A DNA stretch of 64,000 bases, taken from Tridacna crocea. Its lineage: Eukaryota; Mollusca; Bivalvia; Cardiida; Cardiidae. Location of the stretch: positions 8,599,001 through 8,663,000 of the forward strand of contig OX031063.1 of the NCBI GenBank assembly GCA_943736015.1. The letters are read 5' to 3'. The translations under genes and the position numbers were made by a program. The notes below the pieces were generated by a model that had not been told where the DNA came from, made no database searches, and worked only from the letters and a program-made list of their open reading frames with translations. How positions within the stretch are numbered: position 1 is the stretch's first letter; each line of letters begins with the position of its first letter. Positions 11,101 to 22,800 of this stretch are shown here, piece by piece.

Positions 11101-13004
11101 TGTTGAGTAACATATTTTGTGTAATGCGAGGGCTTTCAATATGGATTTATAAAGGATATTTTTTTTTTCAGTAAAGATCGAAGTTTGTTCCATCGAGTAA
11201 ACACCATCGGTAATATTTACACGACTAGCTGCATCGATAAAATAAATTTCGATCTTTGACTGAAAAAAAAATCCTATTTATTTCGTGCTTTCTGGGAGAA
11301 GCTTTATCAAAAAACAGTGACATTCTTTTCCGTTCTTCCCTGTGGCGTACCACTCCTGCATAGCAACGCATTACAATCTTACGTCAAGCGCAAGAAATAT
11401 AAAGTAAGTGACGTCATATTTTCATGTGGTTGTGAGGCACACGCAGTTTACCTAGGCACCAAGAACATGAAATAGGTTTTCACTGGTCAGACCAGTGTAA
11501 TATCGAAAAATATTTTCACTGCTATTTTTCGATATTCTACCGGAGAGCATGACATAAAAAAAGGTAGTCGCAGGATGTGATTTGCTGTTGTAAAAAGGTC
11601 GTTAATTTTTTTACTTCAATGCACTTAATTCGTTCTTTCCTTGTACGACTTTTGCTAAGTAAAGGATGTGGGTAAACTTATGAAGAAAAAAGACCCCTCG
11701 AGAACACACATGAAATTTATATGAAAGAATGCTACACATGTCTGCTTTATCCATACGAAATACTAGTATTTAGGGAATTAACAGAACACTTAGATGATAA
11801 GGTTGATTATAAGATTTTAGTTCACAGGGAACAGCAAGGTTTGATTAAGGGGCCAAATCCAGTCCAGGCACACATCGTCAAAGCTTCACAGTTTGTGGAT
11901 AGAGTATATTGTTGGAATTACGCCAATATTTCATTGGTATTGTACATGTAAAGCCGGGACAAGAGTTGTCGGATGTTGTGTTCATATTGTATCTGTGATA
12001 TGGTACCTATCATATTACCGACATCAATCTCAAAAGCCCATAATATAAAAGGAAGTTTTCAATCATGTTGATGACGCAGTGCAGATAGACCATTGGACTG
12101 ATTTTGAACTTGAAAATGACGATGAAAATGAATAAAGATAGTCCTTTTAAAAATATTCATAATCATGAATCACAGTCAATCAAAAGTTGAATTATCCTCT
12201 AAACAATACACCATACATCCTTTTAACATTTTATATGATATCAAAAAGATGACCTAATTTTCAAAAGAAAATATTAATTTGTTCATTTTGTTGGAATTCT
12301 TTGTCTCAAAATCGTAAATGAATGTTCGAAAGACTTGGGTCTTTTTACAACTCAAACAGAGGAGATTTTAACAATGTTTGTCGCAATATGTTAATATTTT
12401 TTCACTTCAACATGATTCATTGTAATTGTTTCTGGGATATTCAAACATTTTCTCGTAGAATTCACAAAGAAATCGGATCCAATTGATAGAGCAAAATCAT
12501 TTTTGCAATTATGACCCATCCAGCCCTCCATACTTTAGAACTCTGAAACACCCTTTTGGACTCTGTTATTTTTTTAAATATTTCGTATGGATAAAGTAGA
12601 CATGTGTAGCATTCTTTCATACAAATTTCATGTGTGTTCTCGAGGGGTCTTTTTTCTTCATAAGTTTACCCACCTCCTTTGTTACTGACGGAATATTCTC
12701 GATTTTCTTCACAGGGACTCCCGGTACAACATCTGTCCGAAATCCATTCATAGCTCGCTTTAAGAACTGGTACGGCCAATGGAACTGCCATGGTAAACAG
12801 GTCCGTGGTATTTGTGTGTTTGCTACGGGTGATCTCCCTTTGCTTGCCACGAGAGAGGAATTATTTGCAAACAAGTTTCACGTGGACTTTGCTCCTGAAG
12901 CCTTGTATTGTATGGAGGAATTACTGTATAACAGAACGCTTGAGGAGTATGTCGGTATTCTGGACTTTAATGTGTCGTATTATGAAGCAGGAAACTCTGT
13001 TTGA
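8134..13004 (+). CDS. GCNT: Core-2-type beta-1,6-GlcNAc transferase (GT14), copy 1 (intact)
   Basis: Golgi enzyme of the GCNT family that adds GlcNAc in beta-1,6 linkage to branch O-glycans, using UDP-GlcNAc. Coding exons are 8134-8999, 9823-10058 and 12715-13004 (866, 236 and 290 nt; 463 residues). Junctions are in phase, with AG/GT ends. It is a type II membrane protein: a short basic cytosolic tail, a membrane anchor at about residues 16-32, then a stem. The family 14 catalytic domain begins near FPIAYSILVY (164-173), followed by YCIHVDRK and YWINLTGQEYPLRTN (about 255-269). The PDE motif at 345-347 matches the site of the catalytic Glu of mouse C2GnT1. The last exon gives CHGKQVRGICVFATGDLPLL. 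The ATG was preferred to a TTG-led extension of seven codons. Intron 2 carries several mobile elements, including a 1.0-kb DNA transposon. An AATAAA lies at 13015-13020. The exact acceptor specificity cannot be read from sequence. Confidence 0.9.
9081..9275. mobile_element. CACCAACC inverted-repeat MITE in GCNT-1 intron 1
   Basis: The ends are inverted (GGTCCATATTCACCAACC against GGTTGGTGAATACGGGTCC), with an inner repeat TCTTATTCTTC/GAAGAATAAGA. Copies occupy the same intron in GCNT-2B (28351-28537) and GCNT-3 (48912-49099). Independent members lie at 13711-13832 and 57946-58123. Confidence 0.65.
10131..10265. repeat. Small inverted-repeat element in GCNT-1 intron 2
   Basis: Arms TGTACGGTTAGGTGGCACGG and CCCCTGCCACCTTACCGTAC surround a GGCGACATGATT/AATCATGTCGCC pair. 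The matching place in modules 2 and 3 keeps only the right arm (about 30505-30580 and 50670-50755), so part was lost there or gained here. Confidence 0.5.
10505..10765. repeat. Dispersed direct repeat, copy A
   Basis: About 260 bp that match 14196-14450 in the same direction. Shared blocks include GTAAAGGGAGGTAAT-type sequence, ATAAATGATAATTC and AATGATACTCA. No open frame is shared. The nature of the element is unknown. Confidence 0.5.
10835..11015 (+). mobile_element. SINE-like repeat in GCNT-1 intron 2
   Basis: It reads ACATAGTGGTTAAGAGATTG, then ACCTTGGGCAAGTCACTTAG and AGTACCAGCAAAGCCTAGAG. The same body is seen at about 26880-27080, 30895-31015 (5'-shortened), 51491-51670 and, more diverged, 62001-62170. 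The last is outside the GCNT introns, which shows mobility. Confidence 0.5.
11150..11278. repeat. Hairpin in GCNT intron 2, module 1
   Basis: GGATATTTTTTTTTTCAGTA and its complement flank paired TTTATTTCGATC-like arms. The same foldback is at about 31140-31290 and 51800-51945. Confidence 0.5.
11664..12677. mobile_element. 1.0-kb DNA transposon remnant with 98-bp inverted ends
   Basis: The ends at 11664-11761 and 12580-12677 are near-perfect inverted repeats (GGATGTGGGTAAACTTATGA against its complement). Module 3 has the empty site at about 52345-52355 (AAGTAAATTTGTTACTG); here the element sits between AAGTAAA and TTTGTTACTG, so no target duplication is visible. The plus strand between the ends reads the tail of a transposase-like protein: a SWIM-type finger, WYCTCKAGTRVVGCCVH (about 11931-11981), then an acidic end closing in ELENDDENE-stop near 12135. 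The frame is interrupted and the 5' part is missing, so it cannot move by itself. It is an internally deleted cut-and-paste element; the superfamily is unsure (the SWIM finger suggests Mutator-like). Confidence 0.7.
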
Positions 13005-13440
13005 CAGAAGCTTTAATAAACCAGGAAAGTTCGCTCATACACTCAAATCGAAAACTAAAAAATCCAAACCTAGACAAAACAACGCCGGGCTTGCTTAAGA
13101 CTGGCACATTTCAAAGCATTGATCTTTTGTTCTTACAGACCTCAAATACCTTACACACCTCAATTAAGGTGTGAGCTTACCTACTACCTTTCGTTTTTCA
13201 ACATGCCGACCTGTTTCTACGGCACAGAATGGCAGTTGCTTAACCTCTAACTTGCTTAATAGTTGAAAAGAAAATTGCAAGGCGATCGTAAACACACCAA
13301 TTTTGGTATTTTAAAGGTATCTTTTTATTAAAATATCTACATCATGTTCTACATGTTCTGTGCGGGCTGATCTTAATCTACAATGTCCGCGAAGGTCTTC
13401 GTGTTGTGCTAAGCAGTCGAAAAGTCAGTACCATCGCATG

Positions 13441-13652
13441 CTCAACTCATTACCAAACGAAACAATTTTAGACTGGTTGAAATTGAAAGCATTTGTAAAT
13501 TTGTAAATTTGAAATTTGATTTGTGAAGAGTAGAAAACATTGTGGGAAAAGGAGAAAATGCTGGTTACAAGCATTTTCTCCTTTTCCCACAATGTTTTCT
13601 AAAGGCTTCTTTCTCAGGGTCGTCAAAAATTGAGAATGTGTGGTAATGGGTA
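13441..13652. mobile_element. TTAA-family hairpin MITE
   Basis: A near-full copy with the AGACTGGTTGAAATTGAAAG block, the GTGGGAAAAGGAGAAAATGC hairpin and the right end TGTGGTAATGGG. The flanking TTAA is worn. Confidence 0.6.
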
Positions 13653-13710
13653 AATATAGGTACCTTTCACCATATTGGCAGCTGTTTCTAAGGTACTCAA
13701 TTGAACAGGT

Positions 13711-13832
13711 CTGTATTCACCAACCATTCTTGGGGATATTCTCGAAGGTTTTCTTAATTTGTAAGAAACCATTCTTAGCCAATTAGAAGAATATGAAATA
13801 GAACGTTCTTCAGAATGGTTGATGAATACCGG
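13711..13832. mobile_element. CACCAACC inverted-repeat MITE, short copy
   Basis: TATTCACCAACCATTCTTGG at the left and an inverted GAATGGTTGATGAATACC at the right. It is independent of the copies in GCNT intron 1. Confidence 0.55.
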
Positions 13833-13948
13833 CCGAGGTGTCGGTACCTTCTATCAGAATTGGCATTCGGTTTCTAGAAAACTTACTTTCTTAATCCTTT
13901 ACTAAACAATTCCATGGCTCGGTGTCATCAACTTAATTCTCTTATCAG

Positions 13949-14113
13949 AGCTCCGGATAGAGGGAGTGATTTTGATTTCAAAATCGAAAATATTCTCCGC
14001 GAAACCCTATGTTGTTGGTTCTCATTAGAATCGTCTCGTCGACCTATTGGATTTCGATGAGAAATGGTTACTTCAGAATACTACCACTCCCTCTTACATG
14101 TACCTGGAGCTCT
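13949..14113. mobile_element. AGCTCC-ended palindromic MITE, diverged copy
   Basis: AGCTCCGGATAGAGGGAGTG at the left pairs with ACTCCCTCTTACATGTACCT at the right. The inner arm ACCCTATGTTGTTGGTTCTC resembles the palindrome at 6302-6490. Confidence 0.5.
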
Positions 14114-14195
14114 GTCTTTTTTTTACCTAACACAGCAAACAGACCACCAACTCGACATCGTTATTTTAGAAGCATTTGAGGTATTACACATTTGC

Positions 14196-14450
14196 ACATT
14201 TCTAACCGACCATTCGATGTCCATCTTGATTTTTTTTTTGTTGTTGTTGTTGTTGTTAATTTTTTGTTTTCTGTAAAGGGGGGTAATCATTTTCTCCCTT
14301 TGTAATGGGAAAAGAGGTTTATAAATGATAATTCCAAGAAGGAAAAAATTAAAAAGTGGCGTGGTCAAAGTAGTACAATGATACTCATTTTTTATCATAA
14401 CAACTAGGATAATATTATAGTTGAAATAGCTGTTTTGCATGAGAATGGTA
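14196..14450. repeat. Dispersed direct repeat, copy B
   Basis: Direct match of 10505-10765, including GTAATGGGAAAAG-like and AATGATACTCATTTTTTATC blocks. A GTT microsatellite is embedded. Confidence 0.45.
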
Positions 14451-15295
14451 CGACCTTAGGAAACATGACCAAATCCTAAGTTGACTTGTGTCAGATTAAA
14501 ATTAACAAAGTAGATCATACATGTGAGGAAAGTAGTCGGTGGCTTTGGAAAGATAGTTTTGTCGATACCGATATAAAAGAGCAATGAAGCACAAGGGAGC
14601 GTCACCGACCTCCATCGAGCTTTGAAAAAAACGTTCATCATAAGGCTGCCGAGCGCGACCCGCTGACCTTTTACGGACAGAACGTGCAGTCTGATCTTGG
14701 ATCTATTCTGTCCGATAAAGATAAATTATATCCATAAATAAAGCTTTGAAATGTATTTTTTTTTTTTTTTTTTTGTTATTCTATTATCGAACTGAAAACG
14801 TCATTTCAGATGTTAGCAGGATAAAGGTTAAACTCCAATACAAACCAAACCAAACTACCCTCTGAGACAAGACATTTTGTCTATATTTTTCTTCATACTA
14901 CTTGCAATTTGGACGAATGTTTTATATTACTATGTGGCATACATTAAAGCACTTTTTTTGCCAGAGAGCCAGCCATATTTTGTGAATGCAAATAAAGTAA
15001 ATGCGTCGAATGTGAAATTCTGTCCAACGCAATGGTGATTTGGACGAAAGAGAAAACGCTACGGTTAATTCTATTGCACAAAATGGTAAATCTATGCTCA
15101 AAAAAGGTCATAAGCGGAGTGGTATGAAATGCAGTTTGTACCAACTGACTGCATAACGGCGAAGCATCGTCATTCCTTTAGAATGTCAGGTCTTCCCACA
15201 AGTTTGTTTCATGAAGCCACAGTATTGAATGTACTGTATTTGGAAATCTTCAGGACTGACATGTTTGGCCCCCACCCCTCATCCCAAACAAACAA

Positions 15296-15960
15296 ACTTT
15301 TTGTTGTGAACAGTTTTTAGCGAACTTACGATGAAGCAGCGAAATGTGTAGTGCAAGCGTATAATAAACGTGAACAGTAGGAGCAAAACAAATAGACATT
15401 ATCTGTTTTGCTCCTACTTTTCATCTTTTGTTGTGAATTGTTTTGGCAAACTTACGATGAGACAGCGAAATGTGTAGAGCAAGAGTATAATAAAGTTGAA
15501 CAGTAGGACCAAAACAGATAGACATAAATGTTGTTGTCTGTTTTGCTCCTACTGTTTAACCTTTTGCAAAAACTGTTTTTGGCAAATTTACGATGGAACA
15601 GCGTAATGTGTAGAGCAAGAGGTGAGCAGTAGGAGCTTAACAGATAAATGTCGTTGTTTGTTTTTCTCCTACTGTTCAACCTTCTGTTGTGAACTGTTTT
15701 TGGCAAACTTACAATGAAGCAGCTAAATGTGTAGAGAAAGAGTATGATAAAGTTAAACAGTAGGAGCAAAAAAATATAGACATAAATGCAGGTATTGTGC
15801 TCCTACTGTTCAACCTTCTGTTGTGCACTGTCTTTGACAAATTTACGATGAAGCAGCGGAATGTGTAGAGCAAGAGTATAATAGAGTTGAACAGTTGGAG
15901 CAAAACAGATACAGACATAAATGCCTGTTTTGCTCCTTCTGTTCATTTTTTGTTGTGAAC
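15296..15960. repeat. Hairpin satellite array, module 2
   Basis: Five monomers of about 130 bp (blocks near 15325, 15452, 15578, 15707 and 15841), with the same CAGTAGGAGCAAAACAG inverted pair as in module 1. Confidence 0.8.
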
Positions 15961-18269
15961 TTCTGGCATCCTATATGTCAATGAACTTGAAGCTTTTCAT
16001 CTATCATTAATATTGATGTTGGTGTCCAAAAGAAAATTACAGTAACTATATGGTGGACAATAGTGTTGGTTATTTCTTTTACCGTGTTGGTACTCGTATA
16101 TAAACTCCCTCATGTCATGTGACTTTCATTAAGTTTTCAGTCCATCAAAAGTTACATGTAGCTTGATATTTAAAGAAAATTGGCTTGTAAGATGCAAGCC
16201 GAGAAAAAGGTTAAATTGATTGCTGGTCGTAAATTGCAAAATTGAGGGTGTCCTCATGATATTTTACCATCAATTTATGTCTTGCATGTGATAAAATCAT
16301 TGTGGAGAAGAACATAATATGTGACTTGTAAACGAAGAATGTCTTCTTTGGCTATTTATGTTTATACAAGCTCACTTTTGAATTTAAGATATTATTAATC
16401 TTTTGTTCCCTGCTCAAGAGAATCGATGTTGGGATAATTAAACAAACTATTCATCTTTTACTTTTCTTACGTTTATTTTCATACACACTTTCAAAACAAA
16501 CAAAACATAAAGTCAACAATAGTAACAACAAATACAATAAATAGATAGCACTTTTTAGAACAATATTTAAAATGACTTTAAAAGTTCAATGTCTTTCGTC
16601 TGCTGAACTTGGCATGTGGTTTCTTGCTCTCTCCTGCTGTCCAGGATTTGGACTTCTTACGGAAGTGACGTAAATCTTCGCCGTGATCTGCGTGTAACAT
16701 AGGCTTGTAGTTCATTGGTTGGCATAAGTCTGACGTCATTTGTTGTGTGAAATAGAAAGTCTTGTAGCCGCCGTCAAGGAGATAAATCTCGGGAAAGTTC
16801 AGTTTGGGATAATTGTCTTTATTGAGTTCTCTGTCTTGGCTTCTTAGAAATCGGTACCTATATCAAAGGCAAAGATTACCAATAATCAGTAATGAAGGTT
16901 TTTGACACTTTTTTATGCGTTATTTACCCAAGAATAAAAAAAAAACACTGTTTTTCTTCCGGGGGTCGATTATTACTGCAAGCTAGTGAAAAGTTGAACT
17001 GTACATGAAATCGTGTATTCGTGTAACATGACGTAAGCTGATAGTCAATATCTATCAGTCACTCCAAAGTCCTTTTGGTCGAAATCGGTACCTGCTTTAT
17101 TACTGACATGAAATGGTTGATTCAAAGCATTTGCAGACGACAAGTTAGTTGCGATTTCTGAATAATTGAACTTGTTTTAATAGAAACATTGTAAGAAAAG
17201 GAAAGTATTTGGTTACTCATGTTTTTGTTTCCTTTCCCACAATGCCTTCAAAAGACTTTTCCAATCGGTCGTGAAAACTCGTGATGGTATGTTTAAAAGA
17301 ATAGAACTGACAACGCATTTAAGCGCATTTAAGCTTAGGCGATAAGTTACTTGAGAGTAGAAAGAAACTTGGATCTCCGGCCCAAAGTCAAACACTATTC
17401 AGCATTATCATAAAAGTGTACAGTGAATATATATATATTCGCAGACGACAAGTTAGTTGAACTTTAGTCTTTTATATGATAGAGCAAGTACCCATGTACC
17501 ATAAAAAACTTTACTCACACAAAACTATACATACATACATGTATATTGATATATATTACCTGGATAAGAGATCCGTCTTTTAATCAAATAACAATTTGGT
17601 TTCGTGTACTTACATTTTTGGACCACGTTCGGAGGAGAATTCACAATGGAAGATAAGTATATGAGGTTTGTCGGTTGTAGTGGGTTTCTGCAGTAAACTG
17701 TAAACATCGTCTTTTGTGTAGAGATTGACAGCTCCCTTTATGTGGCCTCCCTCGTATTCATACGGCTATCTACAGTCAACAACAGTCACGTGACCAAGTT
17801 TTTCGTCGTAATCTCCATTCAAGACATCGACGAGTGTTTCAGTCGATATAGACTTGAGGTCGCTGTGTTTCCCGGGAATTGTGGGTAATGTGTAGTCTCG
17901 TGATCCGTCAGCAATGAGGTCTGTATCGGTTGTCAGTTTGTCAACAGCATCGATGATACCTTCTGACGATTCCTGCTGAGAAAAAAACGATTGTAATTTA
18001 CTCAAACTTCCGTAAAAAAATACAGTTATGGCTGCTTTTATAAATCTAAGACATATGGGGAACTAACGTAGAACCTGTTTATGATATGTAGAACCAAAGC
18101 GCAATCAGGACTTATGCCGTTAAAGTGACGAAATAGTCTTGACACACATATGTTTGTGTTTACTTTTGTGTTAGTGCAGGTCATTTAGAAAAGGCAATCG
18201 ATTGTTGCTCCATTGGGATGTGCTAATGTGTAACTGTTATCTGTTATCAAGCAAGTCTTCAATTTTTAT

Positions 18270-18440
18270 TTATAACTTTCAATTTCAATAAACTTTATTC
18301 ATTTCCTCCACGTATGAACAACATACAGAATGGTAAAACAAAAAAAAAGAGAGAAAAAGGGTAGATAGTTTAGAGGAGAGGTTATGAAAGGGAAGGGTAA
18401 AATTTGATTAAAAAGGAAAATTCAATAAAAGCTTGTAACA
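18270..18440 (-). mobile_element. LINE 3'-tail fragment in CDC25-2 intron 3
   Basis: On the minus strand it ends AATAAAGTTTATTGAAATTG with a short AAATTG-type tail, as seen at 3' ends of CR1/L2-like LINEs. The same fragment is in CDC25-3 (about 40640-40805) and is missing from copies 1 and 4. Confidence 0.45.
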
Positions 18441-18454
18441 GGTACATATCTTAA

Positions 18455-18650
18455 TTCAAACGACAAAAAAACTGACAGCATTTACAGTCGACAAAATAGA
18501 TGTGAATCACAACCTGAAACTTGATTTGGAAAGGACAGAAAACATTGTTGGAAAAGGAGAAAATGCTGGTAACCAGCATTTTCTCCTTTTCCCACAATGC
18601 TTTCAGAGCCTTTCTTTCCTACAGTCGTTAAAAGTCGGGATTCTGAAAGA
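18455..18650. mobile_element. TTAA-family hairpin MITE in CDC25-2 intron 3
   Basis: CATTTACAGTCGACAAAATA followed by the GGAAAAGGAGAAAATGCTGG hairpin; matched at about 40830-41035 in module 3. Confidence 0.55.
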
Positions 18651-19383
18651 ACAATGAGAATTGTTCACAAAATCAGAGTTCTTATATACCGCAGCCTGTG
18701 CATCCTTGGCGGGGTGAAATGGTCGTTACCGTCAGGGTTGTTACCCTGATGCAACAAACCGCTTTTTTACAAGACAAGGTTCATTGATAAACATATTAAA
18801 TGAATTACCTCTGTTATATCTAGTCGACCTCGTTTTGTTGCTCGAAGGTAAATGAATAGATCACCATCGTCATCGGCCGAACGCTTTATTCCAGAAAACA
18901 AACTTCTTCTGATTCCAGAATTCAGGCTAGTGCTTGTCCGCCTGCAGCGTGGAATTTCAATCTGAAATAATGAAAAAACATCATTATATTTAAATCGGAA
19001 CTTTCCTATCAATCAACATTTTTACCAGCCCATATGAAAGCTGCTGCTGACGACAAATTATGAAACCAGCATGGTAGGGACTGTTTCCTACAGGTGGGAT
19101 TGTTGAAAGAAAATACGGTTATTTCTAGAAAAGGGCATATTACACCTTTTTAAATGAACGAACGTAAATTTATGCAGAACAAGGTGAAAAATGGAATGAG
19201 AATTCTAAAACAATCCCTTGAATGCAATGAATGGGTATAAAATTAGCACTATGGGTAGGAAATGATCGCTGTGAGTAAAAAAATGGCCAAAATATTAGAA
19301 TTGATGGATGCGAAGAGACCAAATATTGTACCAAATGGCACAGGTACAAATTGACCTAGTTACGAAATGACTTGAAACAATAT

Positions 19384-19643
19384 GGAGTGCAACACGCGAA
19401 AAGGTGCATTCGGACATTTGCGTAAAGTGTCGTCCCGGATTAGCCTGCGCAGTCCGCGCAGGCTAATCCGAGACGGCACTTTACGACTACATTAGATTTT
19501 GTGTTACAGTAGACTTGCGTAAAACAGAAAATCACATAAAATCGGAGAGTGTCGTTTTGGATTAGCCTCTGCGGACTGCGCAGGCGAATCCGAGACGACA
19601 CTTTACGCAAATGTCCGAATGACCCTTTTCGCGTGTTGCACCC
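19384..19643. mobile_element. GCAACACGCG inverted-repeat element in CDC25-2 intron 2
   Basis: Inverted ends of about 50 bp (AGTGCAACACGCGAAAAGGT against its complement) with inner hairpins (GATTAGCCTGCGCAGTCCGC paired with GCGGACTGCGCAGGC-type sequence). ATATGG on both sides (19380-19385 and 19644-19649) may be the target duplication. Shared with module 3 (41789-42048); absent from modules 1 and 4. Confidence 0.65.
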
Positions 19644-21637
19644 ATATGGCAGCATCCATAGGTACTTTTCAAAAGCTAATAAAAATATACTCCCGCCGCT
19701 CATGCGGCGCCACATATAGTGCACCGCCAAAATGGTCAATTTCACTTGGGGTTTGTTTAAATGTCCTACTTTGTCGGGAACTTTTAAAAAAAGCCGATTT
19801 GGAAAATAGTTACTGTACGTTACTTACGGAAAAATCAGCTGTGGTTTTGTCTGCAGTTTCGAGAGATTTACTGTATGGTGTAATGATTTCGGCGAGTTCG
19901 TTTTCGTTCCAATCTGTGGCTGTAGTTCTAGCAAGTGAGTCAAATACATCGTCGAATAATTTTTTTCTGTAATTAAAAATAGGTAGCTGTTAAAATGCTT
20001 GTCTAGTGAACATGTGAATGGTATTTGTGTAAAATACATGAAGTTGAGTGATGTATTTCGAATTATCAGAATCCCAAATCAAGACATGATATCCGCTGAA
20101 GACGGATCTTGAAAACAAGTATCTTGATCAAGATAAAAACAAAGTACATGTAGTATTATAAATAAGTGTGGCAAAAACAGTCGCCATCTACGTTTTTTGA
20201 AGCGACAAAGAAACAAATACTGCACTTCTCTGACTTTTCCTTATTCATGATTGTTTACGATACAACACGTATTGTATCGTTCCATTGCATTACCTAGCGA
20301 AAAATGAAAATATTTGATAAAATCGAACGTTCGCTTTTCTTAAATATTTTGCAGTGGCCCGTGCAGCCGTCAATACTGTCAATTCTGTCCCCAAAACACT
20401 GGTTGCTCTTCCACAAAAACATCGTCGAAACAGTGGTGAGACAGCATTCCCTATCAATAATCTTTTAGAATATTAGCCCAGACTGCACCAGCAACCAGCG
20501 TCTGTGCTCTTTCAAGAGGTCATAAATGCAACAGCTATTTACCTCAAAGCCATTAGGATTCCTTCGGATTACTATGAAAAAAGATGAGTGATATGATATA
20601 TTGATCCGTGACTGAATTGTTTAACAATTCAGTTAGAAAAGAATTCTGATCTACAGAAACTTTTCCACATATTTATATTGAGGTACAAGTCCAATTACCC
20701 GGATGTCATTATATACCGGAGGCCTTGAGAAATTTAAAGTCAGAGTAACAGTATAGCTGACCAAGATATGCTCAAAGCGACGGGGACAGTAATTGTCTCA
20801 TGTAGTAATTAGTTATAATGTATGTTTTAACCGTAATTAGTGTAGTATGGACAGTTTTACAAATGTTTGACTAATTATAAAGTTTTATCTTTCACGTATC
20901 TGACGGGTTTGTTAAAACTTCGTCGGTTTGACGTGAATGATTAGTTTGATTATTTTTGTCATAAAAAACATCACTTGCTCTTCAGAAAACTCTCTTTTTT
21001 ATATAACAGTTGTTTATATTTGATGTTTTTTTTTTTTTGGAATTTTAATTCATTATCAGACGTCAAACATATAATCAAAAAAGAGATTGAATTTTTACTG
21101 GTATTTTCTCCATTTGCCTCAGTGTTTTCAAAACGCTCCTTTTCTCTGGGTTTAAAATCACAAATAACAACAAATAACACAGTTACGTGGTTAAGACTAA
21201 ATGCAATAATTTTAGATGCTTCATTATAAAATACCACCCCACTCCCCCCACCTCTCGTAGAAAACAGCATTTTCTCCTTTTACCACAATCTTTTCAAAAG
21301 GGACGTGAAAACCAAATATAAAAGGTTCGTAAAAACAAGGAATTGTTTGGAAAAGACTTAAATACTAGTATGTAACAGTAGCTCCCAACTGTTATTATTG
21401 AACATCACATTTTTAGTAAGGAAAATTGTTCTAATTTCTAAATCAGACTGATGGAGTTCACATCATTTATCAGACAGAAGTTCGCCAACCTGCTGTTTAT
21501 GTCACTTTTCTTTTTCCACATCGTGCGAAATTATCATACTACATATACAGGCGTGGTCAGGATTAAAATATTTGTACGCACAGTGAGTAACGAAGTGCCG
21601 ATTAGCACGAAGCGGGAAGGGGTGGCATTTATTGTAA

Positions 21638-22797
21638 CCCCCCGGTCTCACAGACCGCGATTTCCAAAATAATCGTAGTGCTTCGGGAGAGCGCATTTTC
21701 TCCGATTTACCACGAATTCAAGCCGTTTTTCTCCGATCATCCTTGGACGAGGGGTATTTTTAGACATACATCGGTGTGTTCCCGATGGGCTGCGAAAAAC
21801 TACGATGCGATACGATTTACTACGCTTTTGCCCCGATTTTGTTCCGAAGTACGCCGTGTTTAGGAGCCGAGTTACTACGAAACAGTACGATCTAGACCGA
21901 CTGTCCCGATTTCTTACTACGATGGACTACGATTCACAAAGATTTACTGCGACATATGCCGACAGATCCGAATCGACTACGAGTTTCAAATCTTATTTCA
22001 GGATTATGCCCCGATTTCGTCCAATGGGTATAAATTCCGTGATTAACAGCAAAAAATAATCAGTTATCATATGGATAGTAGATGTCATCCTCAAACTCAT
22101 TTTGCAGGACAACTGGCTGATCCGGCATAAAATTAGGGTCAGGTTAGTTCTCTGTGCTTAATGGTGTAGCTTAGGTGCTCGATGGAGGAGGCATATCTGT
22201 TGTAGCTGACTGGTTTTTCTTCGAAAGCCCCCTTTTTGGTTCCATTGTATCGAAGTATAGGCAAGCGTCTCGTTTAAAGGTTTGGAAAAAATCTGCAAAT
22301 TAATTGTTTTCAAAGTTGATTCGCCTTTTTATACCAATCGGAATTCGGGGTACTTCGAAGTACTACGGGATGATATCTTAGCAGTTCGTAGTTATTCGGT
22401 GTAGGTCGGTGTAGCTCGTGATGCTAGTCGCCTATCTCGTCGTAGTTCATCGGCGAGAATCGGGAGTTACTCGTGGTACATCGGCGTTATTCGGGGTTCA
22501 TCGCCGAGGTAGGTACGCCGAAATAGGACCGAATAGCGCCGAATAACGCCGATTTGCTTACTACGAACAACGACGACTTAGTACGAGGTACACCGAGGTG
22601 CGCCGATTTCGGCACGATTTTCAAAATCGGGAGAAAAATTTGCGCATGTTGAAATTTTTGTCCCGATTTATTTTTGATCCCGAATTGATGCCGGTTTGAG
22701 TCAGGAGGCACTACGACTCTCCCGAAGCTAGCCGATTTCGCGCCGATTTTGAAATTTTCGAAATCGGGATTAAATCGTGGTCTGTGAGACCGGGGGG
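21638..22797 (-). mobile_element. TAA-target DNA element, first of an inverted pair
   Basis: 1160 bp with ends CCCCCCGGTCTCACAGACC and its complement, flanked by TAA at 21635-21637 and 22798-22800. The interior is rich in CGAT, ACTACGA and CGGCG-type words. On the minus strand a TATAAAAAGG box precedes a short basic frame starting MEPKRGLSKKN, and further on a MPDQPVVLQNEFEDD frame, both soon interrupted. This looks like a remnant of a larger coding element. The TAA target suits PIF/Harbinger elements, but the interior is not recognised. Orientation is given by the TATA box and this frame. Confidence 0.7.
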
Positions 22798-22800
22798 TAA

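Larger units (their letters stand above)
510..13100. repeat. Segmental duplication module 1 (CDC25-1/GCNT-1)
   Basis: This module has the same order as modules 2 and 3: hairpin satellite, CDC25 on minus, head-to-head gap, GCNT on plus. Exonic and much intronic sequence aligns by eye to 15295-31505 and 37695-52760. It lacks several insertions shared by modules 2 and 3 (GCAACACGCG element, LINE tail in CDC25 intron 3), so it split off before those two separated. The outer limits are approximate. Confidence 0.8.
13005..14640. other. Spacer between GCNT-1 and module 2
   Basis: 1.6 kb without a recognised gene. It holds a TTAA-family MITE (13441-13652), a CACCAACC element (13711-13832), a diverged AGCTCC element (13949-14113) and copy B of a dispersed repeat (14196-14450). 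The first 100 bases match the 3' flank of GCNT-3. Confidence 0.6.
16578..20553 (-). pseudogene. CDC25: CDC25 copy 2, nonsense in the catalytic domain
   Basis: Exons are 20553-20543, 19966-19828, 18961-18809, 17972-17614 and 16857-16578, with the same five lengths as copy 1, intact splice sites and intact phase. A single TAC-to-TAG change in exon 4 (at about 17766-17768) turns Tyr170 of the VDCRYP motif into a stop. The product would be 169 residues and would lack the [10 protein letters not shown] site and everything after it. The stop also lies more than 50 bases before the last junction, so nonsense-mediated decay of the transcript would be expected. The rest of the frame is preserved, so the loss is recent. 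Its closest relative is copy 3. A sequencing or assembly error cannot be excluded from one window. Confidence 0.85.

Noticed and set aside
12617-12874. Minus-strand frame over the last GCNT-1 exon
   Set aside because: Antisense shadow of the exon that codes for CHGKQVRGICVFATGDL, extended into a transposon end.
14944-15320. Frames in both directions, duplicated at 37335-37706
   Set aside because: Conserved only because the whole segment is duplicated. They overlap each other on both strands and carry no recognisable domain.
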